Below, piece by piece: positions 1 through 8,351 of a stretch of 64,000 nucleotides of DNA. Made by a program: the position numbers and the translations under genes. This stretch comes from Bacteroidota bacterium. GTDB lineage: Bacteria; Bacteroidota; Bacteroidia; Flavobacteriales; Weeksellaceae. The notes beneath the pieces are model-generated. The model searched no databases, had not been told where the DNA came from, and saw nothing but the letters and a program-made list of their open reading frames with translations. The DNA is taken from assembly GCA_023393915.1 (NCBI GenBank), contig JAEXBS010000096.1, forward strand, positions 124,001-188,000, read 5' to 3'. Numbering within the stretch: the first letter of the stretch is position 1; each line of letters starts with the position of its first letter.

Positions 1-1988
1 CTACACTTTTGCATAGCTTGAAGTTCAGCTCCAAATTTAAATGAATGTGCTGGCACTACTCTATCGTCATGATCTCCAGTGGTGATCATAGTAGATGGAT
101 AGCAAGTGCCTTCTTTTACATTATGAAGTGGCGAATACGATTTTAAATACTTAAACATTTCTTTGCTGTCTTCTGCGGTTCCGTAATCGTAAGCCCATCC
201 CGCTCCAGCAGTAAATTTATTATATCGAAGCATATCTAAAACTCCTACAGCAGGAAGTGCAACTTGAGCTAAATCAGGTCTCATTGTCATTGTTGCTCCT
301 ACAAGAAGTCCTCCGTTGGATCCACCTGAAAGTGCTAAATATTCTTTTGAAGTATAACCTTGGTCTTTTAGGTACTGAGCAGCCGCAATAAAATCTTCAA
401 ATACATTAATTTTTTGCTGTTTAGTTCCTGCATCATGCCACTTTTTACCGTACTCTCCACCACCTCGAATGTTTGGAACCGCATAGATCCCTCCATTATC
501 CATCCAAACTGCATTTACAACCGAAAAAGAAGGCATCAAGCTAATATTAAATCCTCCATAAGAATAAAGAATTGTTGGATTTTTTCCATCTTTCTTAAGT
601 CCTTTTTTATAAGAAATCATCATAGGAACCCTAGTCCCGTCTTTCGAAGTATAGAATACTTGCTCAGAAACATAATCTGCTGGATTAAATTTCACTTGAG
701 GTTGGTAATACAACTCAGAGGAACCGGACTCTACATTGTATTTAAAAGTGCTTCCTGGAGTAATGTAATTACTGAAAGAGTAATACAATTCTTTTTCGTT
801 CTCTTTACCGTAAAATCCTCCGGCAGTACCTTTACCTGGAAGTGAAATTTCTCTGATTAATTTTCCTTGATAATCCAGTTGCTTTACAACAGAAACGGCA
901 TCCTGCATATAGCGTGCAAACAGATACCCTCCACCCGTTGAAATACTTAGTACATTTTCACTCTCAGGCACCACATCGCTCCATTGGGCAAGATTACCGA
1001 TGTTAGTTTTTACGAGTCTTTTATTGGGTGCATTTTTATCTGTGATTAAATAGATTTCATCCCCTTTGGAATCCACAAAATCAGTATTTACTTCAAATCC
1101 TGTTTGAATCGGAACAAAATCTGAGTTCCCTCTTAGATCCTTGATATAAAGTTCATTTCCATTAGTTGCATTGGAAGCACTTAGAATCAGGTAGTTTTGA
1201 TCATCAGAAACCCCAATTCCCATATATCTTCTTTTGAAGTCCTCGCCACCAATAATAAGCTGATCTTCTTTCTGGCTGGTTCCTAGCTTATGGAAATACA
1301 CCTTATGAGTATCGGTCTTGGCGGAAAGTACACTTCCTTCAGGCTTGTCATAACTTGAATAAAAGAACCCTTCATTCTTTAACCATGACGCGCCACTAAA
1401 CTTCACATCAACAATTGCTTGATCGATTTGCTTTTTGGATTCTGCATCAAGGATAATGATTTTGTTCCAATCACTTCCTCCTTCAGAAATTGAATACGCT
1501 ACTAATGATCCATCTTTGGAGAAAGATAAACCTGCAAGTGAAGTAGTTCCGTCTTTAGAAAAGGTATTGGGATCCAAAAACACTTCAGTATTGCCCTTAC
1601 TATCTGTTCTATATAATACCGATTGAGCTTGAAGTCCGTCATTTTTGTAAAAATACGTATAGTTTCCTTCTTTAAAAGGTGCTCCTACTCGTTCGTAGTT
1701 CCATATCTCTTCTAACTGACCTTTAATCTGATCTCTAAATGGTATTTTAGAAAGATAATCATTTGTGAATGCAACTTGCGATTTCACCCATTGCTTTGTG
1801 TCCTCTGCTCTGTCGTCCTCAAGCCAACGGTAAGGATCTGCAACCGACTCACCAAAATAGGTGTCAACCGTATTTGTCTTTTTTGTTTCTGGGTAGTTCA
1901 AAGCTGTACCGGTTTCATTTGTAGGTGTTGTAGCACAAGAGCTTAGACCAAGGGTCAAAATAGCAAGCACTGGAAAAGTTGATTTCAT
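1..1988 (-). CDS. Prolyl oligopeptidase family lipoprotein (S9A), 3' end cut by window edge
   Basis: Serine peptidase that cleaves after proline in short peptides, probably in the periplasm on the inner or outer membrane. The start at 1988 gives a signal peptide with a lipobox ending in Cys18 (LSSC). Next comes the family N-terminal signature DPYRWLED, a long beta-propeller region, and then the alpha/beta-hydrolase domain. The nucleophile motif GGSNGG lies at 311-329, with Ser near residue 557, close to its position in characterised enzymes. The catalytic Asp lies in HDDRVVP near 70-90. The catalytic His must be beyond base 1, because the frame is still open at the edge after about 662 codons. 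The gene runs away from the small gene at 2093. Family assignment is firm; the substrate is inferred. Confidence 0.95.
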   Translation of the reverse strand, partial: MKSTFPVLAILTLGLSSCATTPTNETGTALNYPETKKTNTVDTYFGESVADPYRWLEDDRAEDTKQWVKSQVAFTNDYLSKIPFRDQIKGQLEEIWNYERVGAPFKEGNYTYFYKNDGLQAQSVLYRTDSKGNTEVFLDPNTFSKDGTTSLAGLSFSKDGSLVAYSISEGGSDWNKIIILDAESKKQIDQAIVDVKFSGASWLKNEGFFYSSYDKPEGSVLSAKTDTHKVYFHKLGTSQKEDQLIIGGEDFKRRYMGIGVSDDQNYLILSASNATNGNELYIKDLRGNSDFVPIQTGFEVNTDFVDSKGDEIYLITDKNAPNKRLVKTNIGNLAQWSDVVPESENVLSISTGGGYLFARYMQDAVSVVKQLDYQGKLIREISLPGKGTAGGFYGKENEKELYYSFSNYITPGSTFKYNVESGSSELYYQPQVKFNPADYVSEQVFYTSKDGTRVPMMISYKKGLKKDGKNPTILYSYGGFNISLMPSFSVVNAVWMDNGGIYAVPNIRGGGEYGKKWHDAGTKQQKINVFEDFIAAAQYLKDQGYTSKEYLALSGGSNGGLLVGATMTMRPDLAQVALPAVGVLDMLRYNKFTAGAGWAYDYGTAEDSKEMFKYLKSYSPLHNVKEGTCYPSTMITTGDHDDRVVPAHSFKFGAELQAMQKC

Positions 1989-2092
1989 AAAAATTCATTT
2001 TCCCAAAAATAGGCTTTTTTTAACAATTTTTATTATTAAAGGAACCAATAAGGGAACGGCTTTTGCAAGTTCCACTTACAGAATAGAAGGAT

Positions 2093-2287
2093 ATGAAAAA
2101 CGAAACAAAAGTATTATTTGCAGGAGGAATAGGTGCAATTGTTGCTTTAGGGCTATGGTTTGCAAAAAGAAAATGGTGGAAAAAAGATCTTGAATTTTGC
2201 TACTACGACGATTTCCATAAGCAATTTAACGCAAATGCTTCTCGTGAGGACTTTCAACACGGCGTTGAATATCTGCACGTCCAATAA
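2093..2287 (+). CDS. Small single-pass membrane protein, unknown function
   Basis: A 64-residue protein with a short polar N-terminus, one hydrophobic helix at about residues 8-24 that starts with a glycine-rich stretch, a basic patch (KRKWWKK) that would place the C-terminus in the cytoplasm, and a charged aromatic-rich tail. A purine-rich AGAAGGA lies just before the ATG. It sits alone between the divergent prolyl oligopeptidase and the convergent exported protein. I do not recognise the family. The well-formed membrane anchor and ribosome-binding site make it a plausible real gene, but it is short and unsupported by homology. Confidence 0.5.
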   Translation: MKNETKVLFAGGIGAIVALGLWFAKRKWWKKDLEFCYYDDFHKQFNANASREDFQHGVEYLHVQ

Positions 2288-2314
2288 TACTATTTATTAT
2301 TCAAATTCTCTTTT

Positions 2315-2872
2315 TTACAGACCTATACTAAATCCAACTGAAGGTTGAAAACCACTCGAAAACATAGAATCGGTCTTCTTATAAAGGATATTGTACTGAG
2401 CTCCAAAATGCATATACATTGTATTTCCCATCGGAAGTGCATACCCAAGACCTAGCCAGAGTGCAGGCTCATTGTCTGTATATTTGGATTGACTAAGTTT
2501 ATCTTTTTGATTAAGAAAGTTCATCATAAAGGAAGAATTTAAGTAAAGGTTTTCAATCAAATCATAATGTAAATAGGGTCCGAAGCTATATAATGAAGAA
2601 GTATAATATTTGGAGTTCTGCCAAGTTCCACTTACTTTTACACCAAGCTCTAAGTTTTCACCTATTCGATATCCAATCCTAGGAGACACGCCCAAAACCA
2701 TTTGGGATCCGCCCGATCCAAAAGATCCTCCGAGTCCCAGAGAACCTCCAATTCGCCACCTTGATTCCTTGACAGGTTCTGAGTCAAGTTCATTTGAGGT
2801 TTGTCCCTTATATTCTATTGAAATAAGTAGTAGTAAAACAAATCCAAAACGTGAAAGGATTCTTTTCACCAT
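2315..2872 (-). CDS. Exported outer-membrane beta-barrel-like protein
   Basis: A 185-residue protein if started at the ATG at 2872, which places a basic N-terminus and hydrophobic signal peptide at the front (MVKRIL followed by a leucine-rich core, cleavage near GQT). An upstream ATG at 2929 would add a hydrophilic leader and is less likely. The mature part begins with a low-complexity Gly/Ser segment. It continues with alternating aromatic and polar strands typical of small Bacteroidota outer-membrane barrels (for example GYRIGENLELGVKVSGTW and LGLGYALP) and ends in a hydrophobic Leu after GFSIG. No enzymatic motif is visible. Function is unknown; the barrel call is inferred from strand pattern. 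Confidence 0.7.
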   Translation of the reverse strand: MVKRILSRFGFVLLLLISIEYKGQTSNELDSEPVKESRWRIGGSLGLGGSFGSGGSQMVLGVSPRIGYRIGENLELGVKVSGTWQNSKYYTSSLYSFGPYLHYDLIENLYLNSSFMMNFLNQKDKLSQSKYTDNEPALWLGLGYALPMGNTMYMHFGAQYNILYKKTDSMFSSGFQPSVGFSIGL

Positions 2873-2915
2873 AGGCCAATTATCATTTTTATCTGTTGCT
2901 CTAATAGAATTCATA

Positions 2916-2948
2916 TTGCTGATCATCATTTATTTAGTTGTAAATTTG
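2916..2948 (+). promoter_or_regulatory. Bacteroidota-type promoter for mnmA
   Basis: TTG at 2916-2918 and the perfect -7 element TAAATTTG (TAnnTTTG) at 2941-2948, separated by 22 bp. It ends 20 bases before the mnmA start codon. Motif match seen by eye; activity inferred. Confidence 0.6.
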
Positions 2949-2968
2949 CAAAAAATATTCTTTTATCA

Positions 2969-4156
2969 ATGAAAATTGTAGTAGGACTTTCCGGAGGAGT
3001 AGATTCCTCAGTGGCAGCCTACCTTTTGCAACAACAAGGGCACGAGGTAGTTGGCCTTTTTATGCGTAATTGGAATGATGCCTCAGTAACTTTGGAAGAT
3101 GAATGTCCATGGATAGAAGATAGTAACGACGCTCTTTTGGTAGCTCAAAAGCTGGGCATTCCATTTCAGGTGATCGACATGAGTGAATTATATAAAGAAC
3201 GAATTGTCGATTATATGTTCGATGAATACAAAAAAGGTCGTACTCCAAATCCTGATGTTTTGTGTAATCGTGAAGTTAAATTTGATGTTTTTCTTGAAAC
3301 GGCACTTTCTCTTGGAGCAGATAAAGTTGCTACGGGACATTATGCAAGACTTGATTCGATAACCAATGAGCAGGGTGACGAAGTTTACCGTTTATTAGAA
3401 GGGAAAGACTATAATAAAGATCAAAGTTATTTCCTCTGCCAACTAAATCAAAACCAACTCTCAAAAGCGCTTTTCCCTATCGGTGAATTAACAAAGCCTG
3501 AAGTGAGAGAGATAGCAAAAAAATTAGACCTCGTAACGGCTAATAAAAAAGATTCTCAGGGACTTTGTTTTATTGGAAAAGTTAGCCTACCTGAATTTCT
3601 AAAACAGCAACTAGAACCAAAAACCGGTAACATCGTTGAAATTTTTGGAGACTTTCATGCGTACCGCGATGCTGTGCCCCGTTTTGAAACTAAAGAGGAG
3701 GAACTCAAGTACTTGAGCAAAAAAATCACTTATAGTCAAGAGGATGGAAAAGTTATTGGAAGCCATCAAGGCGCTCAGTATTATACCATTGGACAGAGCA
3801 AAGGACTAGGAATTGGAGGACATAAGGAAAGTTGTTTCGTTATTTCGCGCGACATGGAAAACAATACACTCTACGTTGGTGAAGGGAAAAATTTTCCAGG
3901 TCTTTTCCAAAAGGTCATTAAAATAAATAAAGCGGAAGTTCATTGGATACGTGAAGATTTAAAACTTGAAAAAGGCGCTACAATGGAAGTGATGGCACGT
4001 ATACGCTACAGACAACCTTTAGAAAAAGCAACCTTACATCAATTGGAAGATGGACTCTACATCGAGTTTGTTAATCCTCAATCTTCGGTAGCAGAGGGGC
4101 AATTCGCGGCATGGTATCAAAACGAAGAGCTTTTAGGAAGTGGTGTAATTGGATAA
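2969..4156 (+). CDS. mnmA: tRNA 2-thiouridine(34) synthase MnmA
   Basis: Adenylates and thiolates U34 of tRNA-Lys, Glu and Gln to give 2-thiouridine. The PP-loop SGGVDSS sits at residues 8-14. The two catalytic cysteines are visible: Cys99 in NPDVLCN and Cys200 in SQGLCFIG. The C-terminal RNA-binding beta-barrel region carries the YYTIGQSKGLGIGG motif. At 395 residues it is longer than the E. coli enzyme because of a charged insertion of about 30 residues before the YTIGQ motif, which I believe is common in Bacteroidota. It is monocistronic, has a good TAnnTTTG promoter, and converges on the LytTR regulator. MnmG, which adds the other modification on the same base, is encoded at 15489-17351. 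Confidence 0.97.
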   Translation: MKIVVGLSGGVDSSVAAYLLQQQGHEVVGLFMRNWNDASVTLEDECPWIEDSNDALLVAQKLGIPFQVIDMSELYKERIVDYMFDEYKKGRTPNPDVLCNREVKFDVFLETALSLGADKVATGHYARLDSITNEQGDEVYRLLEGKDYNKDQSYFLCQLNQNQLSKALFPIGELTKPEVREIAKKLDLVTANKKDSQGLCFIGKVSLPEFLKQQLEPKTGNIVEIFGDFHAYRDAVPRFETKEEELKYLSKKITYSQEDGKVIGSHQGAQYYTIGQSKGLGIGGHKESCFVISRDMENNTLYVGEGKNFPGLFQKVIKINKAEVHWIREDLKLEKGATMEVMARIRYRQPLEKATLHQLEDGLYIEFVNPQSSVAEGQFAAWYQNEELLGSGVIG

Positions 4157-4167
4157 CACGCTGAAAA

Positions 4168-4929
4168 TTAGGATTCAAGCCACATTTTGAACTCTTTTAT
4201 TCGTTCCCTACTTACGGTAATTTCTTCTAAGTTTTGATATTGCATCGTCAGCTTGTAATAGGGGGAAGTGTGTATACTTTCTATCGCAGATAACCTTATT
4301 ATTACCTGCCGATTTACTCTGAAAAACTCTTTAGGATCAAGTGATTCTTGGAGCTCCTCTAACGTTAAATCAGTAGGGTAAGGTCTATCGTTTGTCTTTA
4401 AGTAAACAATTTTGTTTTCGCTATAGAAATAACTCACCTCCTCTACCCTAACAACTTTTAAGTGGTATCCTAGCTTCACTAGAATTCTAGATAGATGAGA
4501 TTTAGGCTCCGTAATTAAATCCTTGAAATTCAATTCTTGATAATGTTGATCACGGGGCATATATCTACGGAACTTATCAAGCGCTTGCTCAAGTTCAGAT
4601 TTTCCAATAGGCTTCAATAAATAATCAATTGAGTTTAATTTAAAAGCCCTCAACGTGTAATTATCAAAAGCGGTCGTATAAATAACAAAACTCTCTGTAG
4701 GAATCTGATCAAAAATATCAAATGAGACGCCGTCCCCTAATACAATATCAGAAAAAATTAAATCCGGATGTTCCTGCGAGGAAAAAAACGATTTACCCTC
4801 TTCCACCGAGTGCAGAACGGCTACAATTTCAAGTTCCGAAAACTCTGAAAGTAGCCTTTCTAGCTTCCGCGCTGCTGGCTTTTCGTCTTCGATAATTACC
4901 GTTCGTATCAGAGTCCTATTTACTGCCAT
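4168..4929 (-). CDS. LytTR-type response regulator
   Basis: A 253-residue transcription regulator. The receiver domain spans about residues 8-125, with acidic pocket residues Glu14-Asp15, phosphoacceptor Asp61 (IFSDIVLGDG), a switch Thr, and Lys in YLLKPIG. A LytTR DNA-binding domain follows from about residue 150 (FYSENKIVYLKT and FFRVNRQVIIRLSAI). It is the last gene of the minus-strand cluster running from 6849, and its start overlaps the end of the preceding 2TM gene by 10 bases, indicating translational coupling. Its partner is almost certainly the LytS-like kinase at 5518-6849. Target genes are not evident from the sequence. Confidence 0.95.
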   Translation of the reverse strand: MAVNRTLIRTVIIEDEKPAARKLERLLSEFSELEIVAVLHSVEEGKSFFSSQEHPDLIFSDIVLGDGVSFDIFDQIPTESFVIYTTAFDNYTLRAFKLNSIDYLLKPIGKSELEQALDKFRRYMPRDQHYQELNFKDLITEPKSHLSRILVKLGYHLKVVRVEEVSYFYSENKIVYLKTNDRPYPTDLTLEELQESLDPKEFFRVNRQVIIRLSAIESIHTSPYYKLTMQYQNLEEITVSRERIKEFKMWLES

Positions 4930-5213
4930 TTTCTTACTTCTTCTTCCTTTTCAATCAATTCTCTAATTTTATTAGCCTGCCAATTTTTTCCAAGAATCAT
5001 ATGGGGTAGAAACACAGAACATCCGTGCGCGATTAATCCTACTGCCCAAAAACCCATTCCCCAAAAGGAAACCCCATCAATAGATGAGTTTCGCATTTCT
5101 TGTAAAACCAATCGTAGACACAAGACCAATAAGTAAACTAATAAATGGATATAAAATCCTTTTATCTCCCTTACCCTTTTCTTTGCCTTTCTGTATAGCT
5201 TATCTTGAGTCAT
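4920..5213 (-). CDS. 2TM domain protein (second free-standing copy)
   Basis: A 97-residue membrane protein. A basic amphipathic head (YRKAKKRVREIKGFY) is followed by two hydrophobic helices at about residues 21-41 and 50-70, then a charged tail ending in EKEEEVRKW. This architecture matches the 2TM domain found beside or within Bacteroidota LytS-type kinases. It is paralogous to the protein at 5222-5515 and to the C-terminal module of the kinase at 5518-6849. It overlaps the response regulator start. Proposed role: a membrane-embedded signalling or sensing subunit of the cluster. That role is inferred from context, as no biochemical function is known to me. Confidence 0.85.
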   Translation of the reverse strand: MTQDKLYRKAKKRVREIKGFYIHLLVYLLVLCLRLVLQEMRNSSIDGVSFWGMGFWAVGLIAHGCSVFLPHMILGKNWQANKIRELIEKEEEVRKWQ

Positions 5214-5221
5214 AGAGTTCT

Positions 5222-5515
5222 TTATTTTTGGTGTTTCTGAATTCTATCAAGTTCTTTATACAGTTGCTTTTCTTCCCAATTACGAAAGTAGGGAACATAA
5301 AGGTACAAACCGTAAAGAACTAAGAAAATACCCCAGATGCTAAATAACCAGCCGTTTAAAAAGGGTCCTAAGAAAAGAAATTCTTGATCACCTTTCTGAA
5401 TTAAATAATAAACGAATAGCGCAAAATAGACAAGTAACATAATGTAATATGCTTTCAAAGACTTTACACGTGTTTTTGCCTTTTGGTAGGCTAATGCTTG
5501 TTCTGTGTCTTTCAT
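5222..5515 (-). CDS. 2TM domain protein (first free-standing copy)
   Basis: With the ATG at 5515 this is a 97-residue protein starting two bases after the kinase stop codon. It is the same length as its downstream neighbour, which is why I prefer it over upstream in-frame starts (5527, 5584) that would overlap the kinase gene. A basic head (YQKAKTRVKSLKAYY) leads into two membrane helices at about residues 21-40 and 52-72, then the tail NWEEKQLYKELDRIQK. It is a clear paralogue of the 2TM protein at 4920-5213 and of the kinase C-terminus. It likely works in the membrane with the kinase; this is inferred. Confidence 0.85.
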   Translation of the reverse strand: MKDTEQALAYQKAKTRVKSLKAYYIMLLVYFALFVYYLIQKGDQEFLFLGPFLNGWLFSIWGIFLVLYGLYLYVPYFRNWEEKQLYKELDRIQKHQK

Positions 5516-5517
5516 AA

Positions 5518-5814
5518 TTAATTCCATTTTGAGCTTGATTCTTCTTCTTTTTCCATGTACTTCCTGATTTGTTTCTCCTCCCATTCTCTACCGATCCCAA
5601 AGGTCTGAATAGCATGGAAGATTACTCCGATACCCCATCCTAGCAATGGCCAAAATGCCCACCAATATTCAGGGGAAGTACGCCAATTAATAAAAAATAA
5701 AAAGGGAATAAATATACAGAAAGAGATAAGATTTCCATAAAACCCTTTTAGCTCTTCTACTCTTTTACTTGCTCTCTCATAAGCAGTTAGATCGGATAAT
5801 TCTTTTGATTTCAT
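5518..5814 (-). other. 2TM module at the kinase C-terminus, possible internal translation start
   Basis: From the internal ATG at 5814 the frame encodes 98 residues with the same plan as the two downstream 2TM proteins: head YERASKRVEELKGFY, two membrane helices, tail REWEEKQIRKYMEKEEE. No stop codon separates it from the kinase. Whether it is also made as a free protein is unknown. Confidence 0.45.
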
Positions 5815-6849
5815 TGTGTTAATTTTTTCTTTTAATAAGGGAATCTTTACTTGAAAAGATTGTTCTGATTTTTCGATATATACATTTCTTTTAGTCACTA
5901 GATTGTAGCGTTGTACAATATTAGTGAGACCAATACCTTGTCTTTCCTTTGCAAGTTCACGGGGTTGAAAATTATTTTCAATGCATAAATATTCACCATT
6001 GGAAGAAATTTTTACTATTAATGGTTTTGCCTGAGTCGCGAAATTATGCTTAATGCAATTCTCTAAAAGTAATTGTAGAGATAGTGGAACAACCAATGCT
6101 TTTAAATCCTCCTGTTGAACATTAAAATTGAAATTTACACTGTCCTCAAATCGTGTTTTTAGTAGTTCACTATAAGTCCGTGCAAATTCCAGCTCCTCCT
6201 CCACGCTCACAAGTTCTTTATCTTTTTGCTCTAACACGTAGCGATAAACCTTAGACATTGATGAAGTAAATTCCTGTGCTGATTCCGTATTTTCATCAAT
6301 TAAAGAGCTAAGAACATTCAAAGAATTAAACAAAAAATGGGGATCTAATTGATTTTTTAAGCTTTCAAATTGAGCGTTTGCCGTTTTTGCTATTAACTTC
6401 TGTTCAACCACTTGCGAACGTGTTGTTCTTTGCAAGGCCACCATAAATCCCCGAGCGTGAAGTACTGCTGAAATAAGTAATGAAATATTAATCGTTAGCC
6501 AGTGAACAAAGTTCATTTGACTACTAAAAAACAAGCTAGGATCTTCACCTTGAAGTACTACAAAATTGATATAATTACAGACTAGAACAAGAACAACGTC
6601 TAATATTATAGTGCCTATGACTCCGTAAATTGTTCTTCTTCTTGTTTCAGTAGCCCATGAAAATCGCCGATTAAGTTCTTCATTCAACAGTACATTTCCT
6701 CCTCCAATAATTATCGAATAAACAAGGCAAATAGCCATGGTTAATACTAAATTTTCAATCGTTTTTTCGTCAGTGAAAAAACCAAAGAATAGAACGGTAC
6801 AAATCAGAGTAACAAGCAGTAAAGGTTGTAAGTGTTTTTTATAAACCAT
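5518..6849 (-). CDS. LytS-type sensor histidine kinase with C-terminal 2TM module
   Basis: A 443-residue membrane kinase. The N-terminal part has about four transmembrane helices (roughly residues 8-25, 33-55, 74-98, 113-132). The His_kinase domain has phosphoacceptor His171 in NQLDPHFLFNSLN. The HATPase domain has the N-box LLENCIKHN (Asn264) and a G-box at GIGLTN. The kinase fold appears complete by about residue 340. The remaining 98 residues form a 2TM module homologous to the two following genes. An internal ATG at 5814 (Met346) would make that module alone 98 residues long, almost the same as its 97-residue paralogues. This suggests fusion of kinase and 2TM genes, or an internal start. 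It presumably phosphorylates the LytTR regulator. Confidence 0.93.
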   Translation of the reverse strand: MVYKKHLQPLLLVTLICTVLFFGFFTDEKTIENLVLTMAICLVYSIIIGGGNVLLNEELNRRFSWATETRRRTIYGVIGTIILDVVLVLVCNYINFVVLQGEDPSLFFSSQMNFVHWLTINISLLISAVLHARGFMVALQRTTRSQVVEQKLIAKTANAQFESLKNQLDPHFLFNSLNVLSSLIDENTESAQEFTSSMSKVYRYVLEQKDKELVSVEEELEFARTYSELLKTRFEDSVNFNFNVQQEDLKALVVPLSLQLLLENCIKHNFATQAKPLIVKISSNGEYLCIENNFQPRELAKERQGIGLTNIVQRYNLVTKRNVYIEKSEQSFQVKIPLLKEKINTMKSKELSDLTAYERASKRVEELKGFYGNLISFCIFIPFLFFINWRTSPEYWWAFWPLLGWGIGVIFHAIQTFGIGREWEEKQIRKYMEKEEESSSKWN

Positions 6850-6916
6850 TTGTTAAATATACTGAATTATGCATTTTTAATTTTGTCTAAGGAAGCCTTA
6901 TGATCATCAAAAAAGA

Positions 6917-7567
6917 TCAAGGTTTCAGTTTGAGAAAATACTCCGCTTCTGCTCTACCCCATTTGGGATAGAATGTCATTTTAGAAGGGGATAAATACGT
7001 ACTAAACTGCTCAATTGATCTTTCAAACAGCTTTCTTGCTTCTATCTTACTTCCGCCAAATTCTTCTGGTGTAAAATATAGATCTTGTGCTTCAAGTAAG
7101 GTTACTCTAGGATTATTAGGAGAAAGTTCTATTGCTTTTTGAAGACTCTCATTACCCAAAGCCCGTTCCGTTTGAAAACGCTCCATTGGATTAGCCATTA
7201 ATCTTAGTACATGTATCATTTTCTGCAAAATATAAAGTTCTGCATTTTCTCTCTCTACTCGCGAGGCTTGGTCTAGATACTTTTGCGCCCGATCTGCAAT
7301 TGGATCGAGCTCGCTCGTTTTCCCTTCCATGATTATCTTCCTTCCTTTCATTAATTGGGAATAAGATGCGTAATAATACGGTAGCCATTTTTCTTCTGAA
7401 GCAACTCCAATCTGTTCAAAATTAAGAGTTAATGAATCCAATTCTTCAACTGAAACTAGGTAATTCAACTTAGAAACCGACTTTTCCATCATAGTGTCAT
7501 AAGTTGCTTGAGCTTTAATCAAAAAGGTGCTCAAGAATAGTAGCATAGCAATAATTAATTCTTTCAT
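6917..7567 (-). CDS. Exported helical (TPR-like) protein
   Basis: A 216-residue protein with a clear signal peptide (MKELII plus a hydrophobic core, cleavage after KAQA). The mature part is mostly helical. Segments such as ADRAQKYLDQASRVERENAELYILQKM and the stretch around ELSPNNPRVTLLEA have the spacing of degenerate tetratricopeptide repeats, and the PNNPR turn is typical. It lies 67 bases upstream of the kinase on the same strand and may be transcribed with the 2TM/LytTR cluster. Proposed role: a periplasmic scaffold or sensor partner, inferred from position. No catalytic motif is seen. Confidence 0.75.
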   Translation of the reverse strand: MKELIIAMLLFLSTFLIKAQATYDTMMEKSVSKLNYLVSVEELDSLTLNFEQIGVASEEKWLPYYYASYSQLMKGRKIIMEGKTSELDPIADRAQKYLDQASRVERENAELYILQKMIHVLRLMANPMERFQTERALGNESLQKAIELSPNNPRVTLLEAQDLYFTPEEFGGSKIEARKLFERSIEQFSTYLSPSKMTFYPKWGRAEAEYFLKLKP

Positions 7568-7782
7568 TACAGGTAGGTATTTAGGTGATTTTGTGGTTCA
7601 AAGTTCACAAAGACAGTTTATAATTAAAAAAATAGCTTACCGAACCGTAGAATTTCTTGACTGAACCGTCAGTTTTATATAATACCTAACAAATGTTGTA
7701 AAGTGACAATCTCGGTTAAAAGAATTGAATTACTATTCTTAACTTTAGACCTCTTAAAATACTAACTCAATTCTAAAACATT

Positions 7783-8292
7783 ATGAAAGCATTCCCACTA
7801 TTCTTGTTAACATCCGCTGTTGCTTGTACTGCCCTTTCTTGCGGTACAATGAAAACCTACACAATTGACTCAAAAAGTAATACTAATACACAAGGAACCG
7901 TTAAGTTTACAGAAAAAGCAGGTGAAGTTGAAATGGACTTAAATGTTTACCAGTTAAAGCCTAACAGCATTCATGCAGCGCATATTCATGAGAATGGAGA
8001 TTGTTCCGCTGCCGATGGAAGTTCCGCTGGTGGCCACTGGAATCCTACCTCAGAATCTCATGGAAAATGGGGAGCTTCTTCTCACCATGCAGGAGATTTA
8101 GGCAATTTAAATACAGATGCAAACGGAACTGCAAGGCTAGTTATGAAAACCGATAAATGGTGTATGGGATGTGCAGATGAAAGTAAAAACATTCTAGGAA
8201 AAGCTATTATAATTCACGCTGGAGCGGATGATTTCACCACTCAACCTACTGGAAACGCAGGTGGACGAGTTGGATGCGTTGAAATCAAGTAA
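7783..8292 (+). CDS. sodC: Cu/Zn superoxide dismutase lipoprotein
   Basis: Dismutes superoxide outside the cytoplasm. The 169-residue protein has a lipobox ending at Cys20 (ALSC). It then shows the family ligands: HAAHIHENGDC (copper ligands and first disulfide Cys), GGHWNP, HHAGDLGNL (zinc ligands), IIHAGADDF, and the closing signature GNAGGRVGCVEI with the second disulfide Cys and the active-site Arg. An extra CMGC pair lies in the region between the zinc loop and IIHAG. The gene is monocistronic, followed by a strong hairpin terminator, and converges on the S66 peptidase gene. Confidence 0.95.
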   Translation: MKAFPLFLLTSAVACTALSCGTMKTYTIDSKSNTNTQGTVKFTEKAGEVEMDLNVYQLKPNSIHAAHIHENGDCSAADGSSAGGHWNPTSESHGKWGASSHHAGDLGNLNTDANGTARLVMKTDKWCMGCADESKNILGKAIIIHAGADDFTTQPTGNAGGRVGCVEIK

Positions 8293-8317
8293 ACTAGTGT
8301 ACTATTCTTTCAATTTA

Positions 8318-8347
8318 AAAGGTCATTTCTTCATTGAGATGACCTTT
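8318..8347. terminator. Bidirectional terminator between sodC and the S66 peptidase
   Basis: A 9-bp perfect stem AAAGGTCAT / ATGACCTTT (8318-8326 with 8339-8347) with a 12-base loop, flanked by T-rich and A-rich runs. It lies between two convergent stop codons, so it could serve both transcripts. Confidence 0.75.
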
Positions 8348-8351
8348 AACT

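Noticed and set aside
414..845. A 143-codon plus-strand frame inside the prolyl oligopeptidase.
   Set aside because: It is antisense to a gene with clear family motifs and has atypical residue composition.
5461..5480. ACACGTGT near 5464 as a further parS site.
   Set aside because: Only the central CACGTG is shared; the outer arms of the 16-bp consensus are absent.
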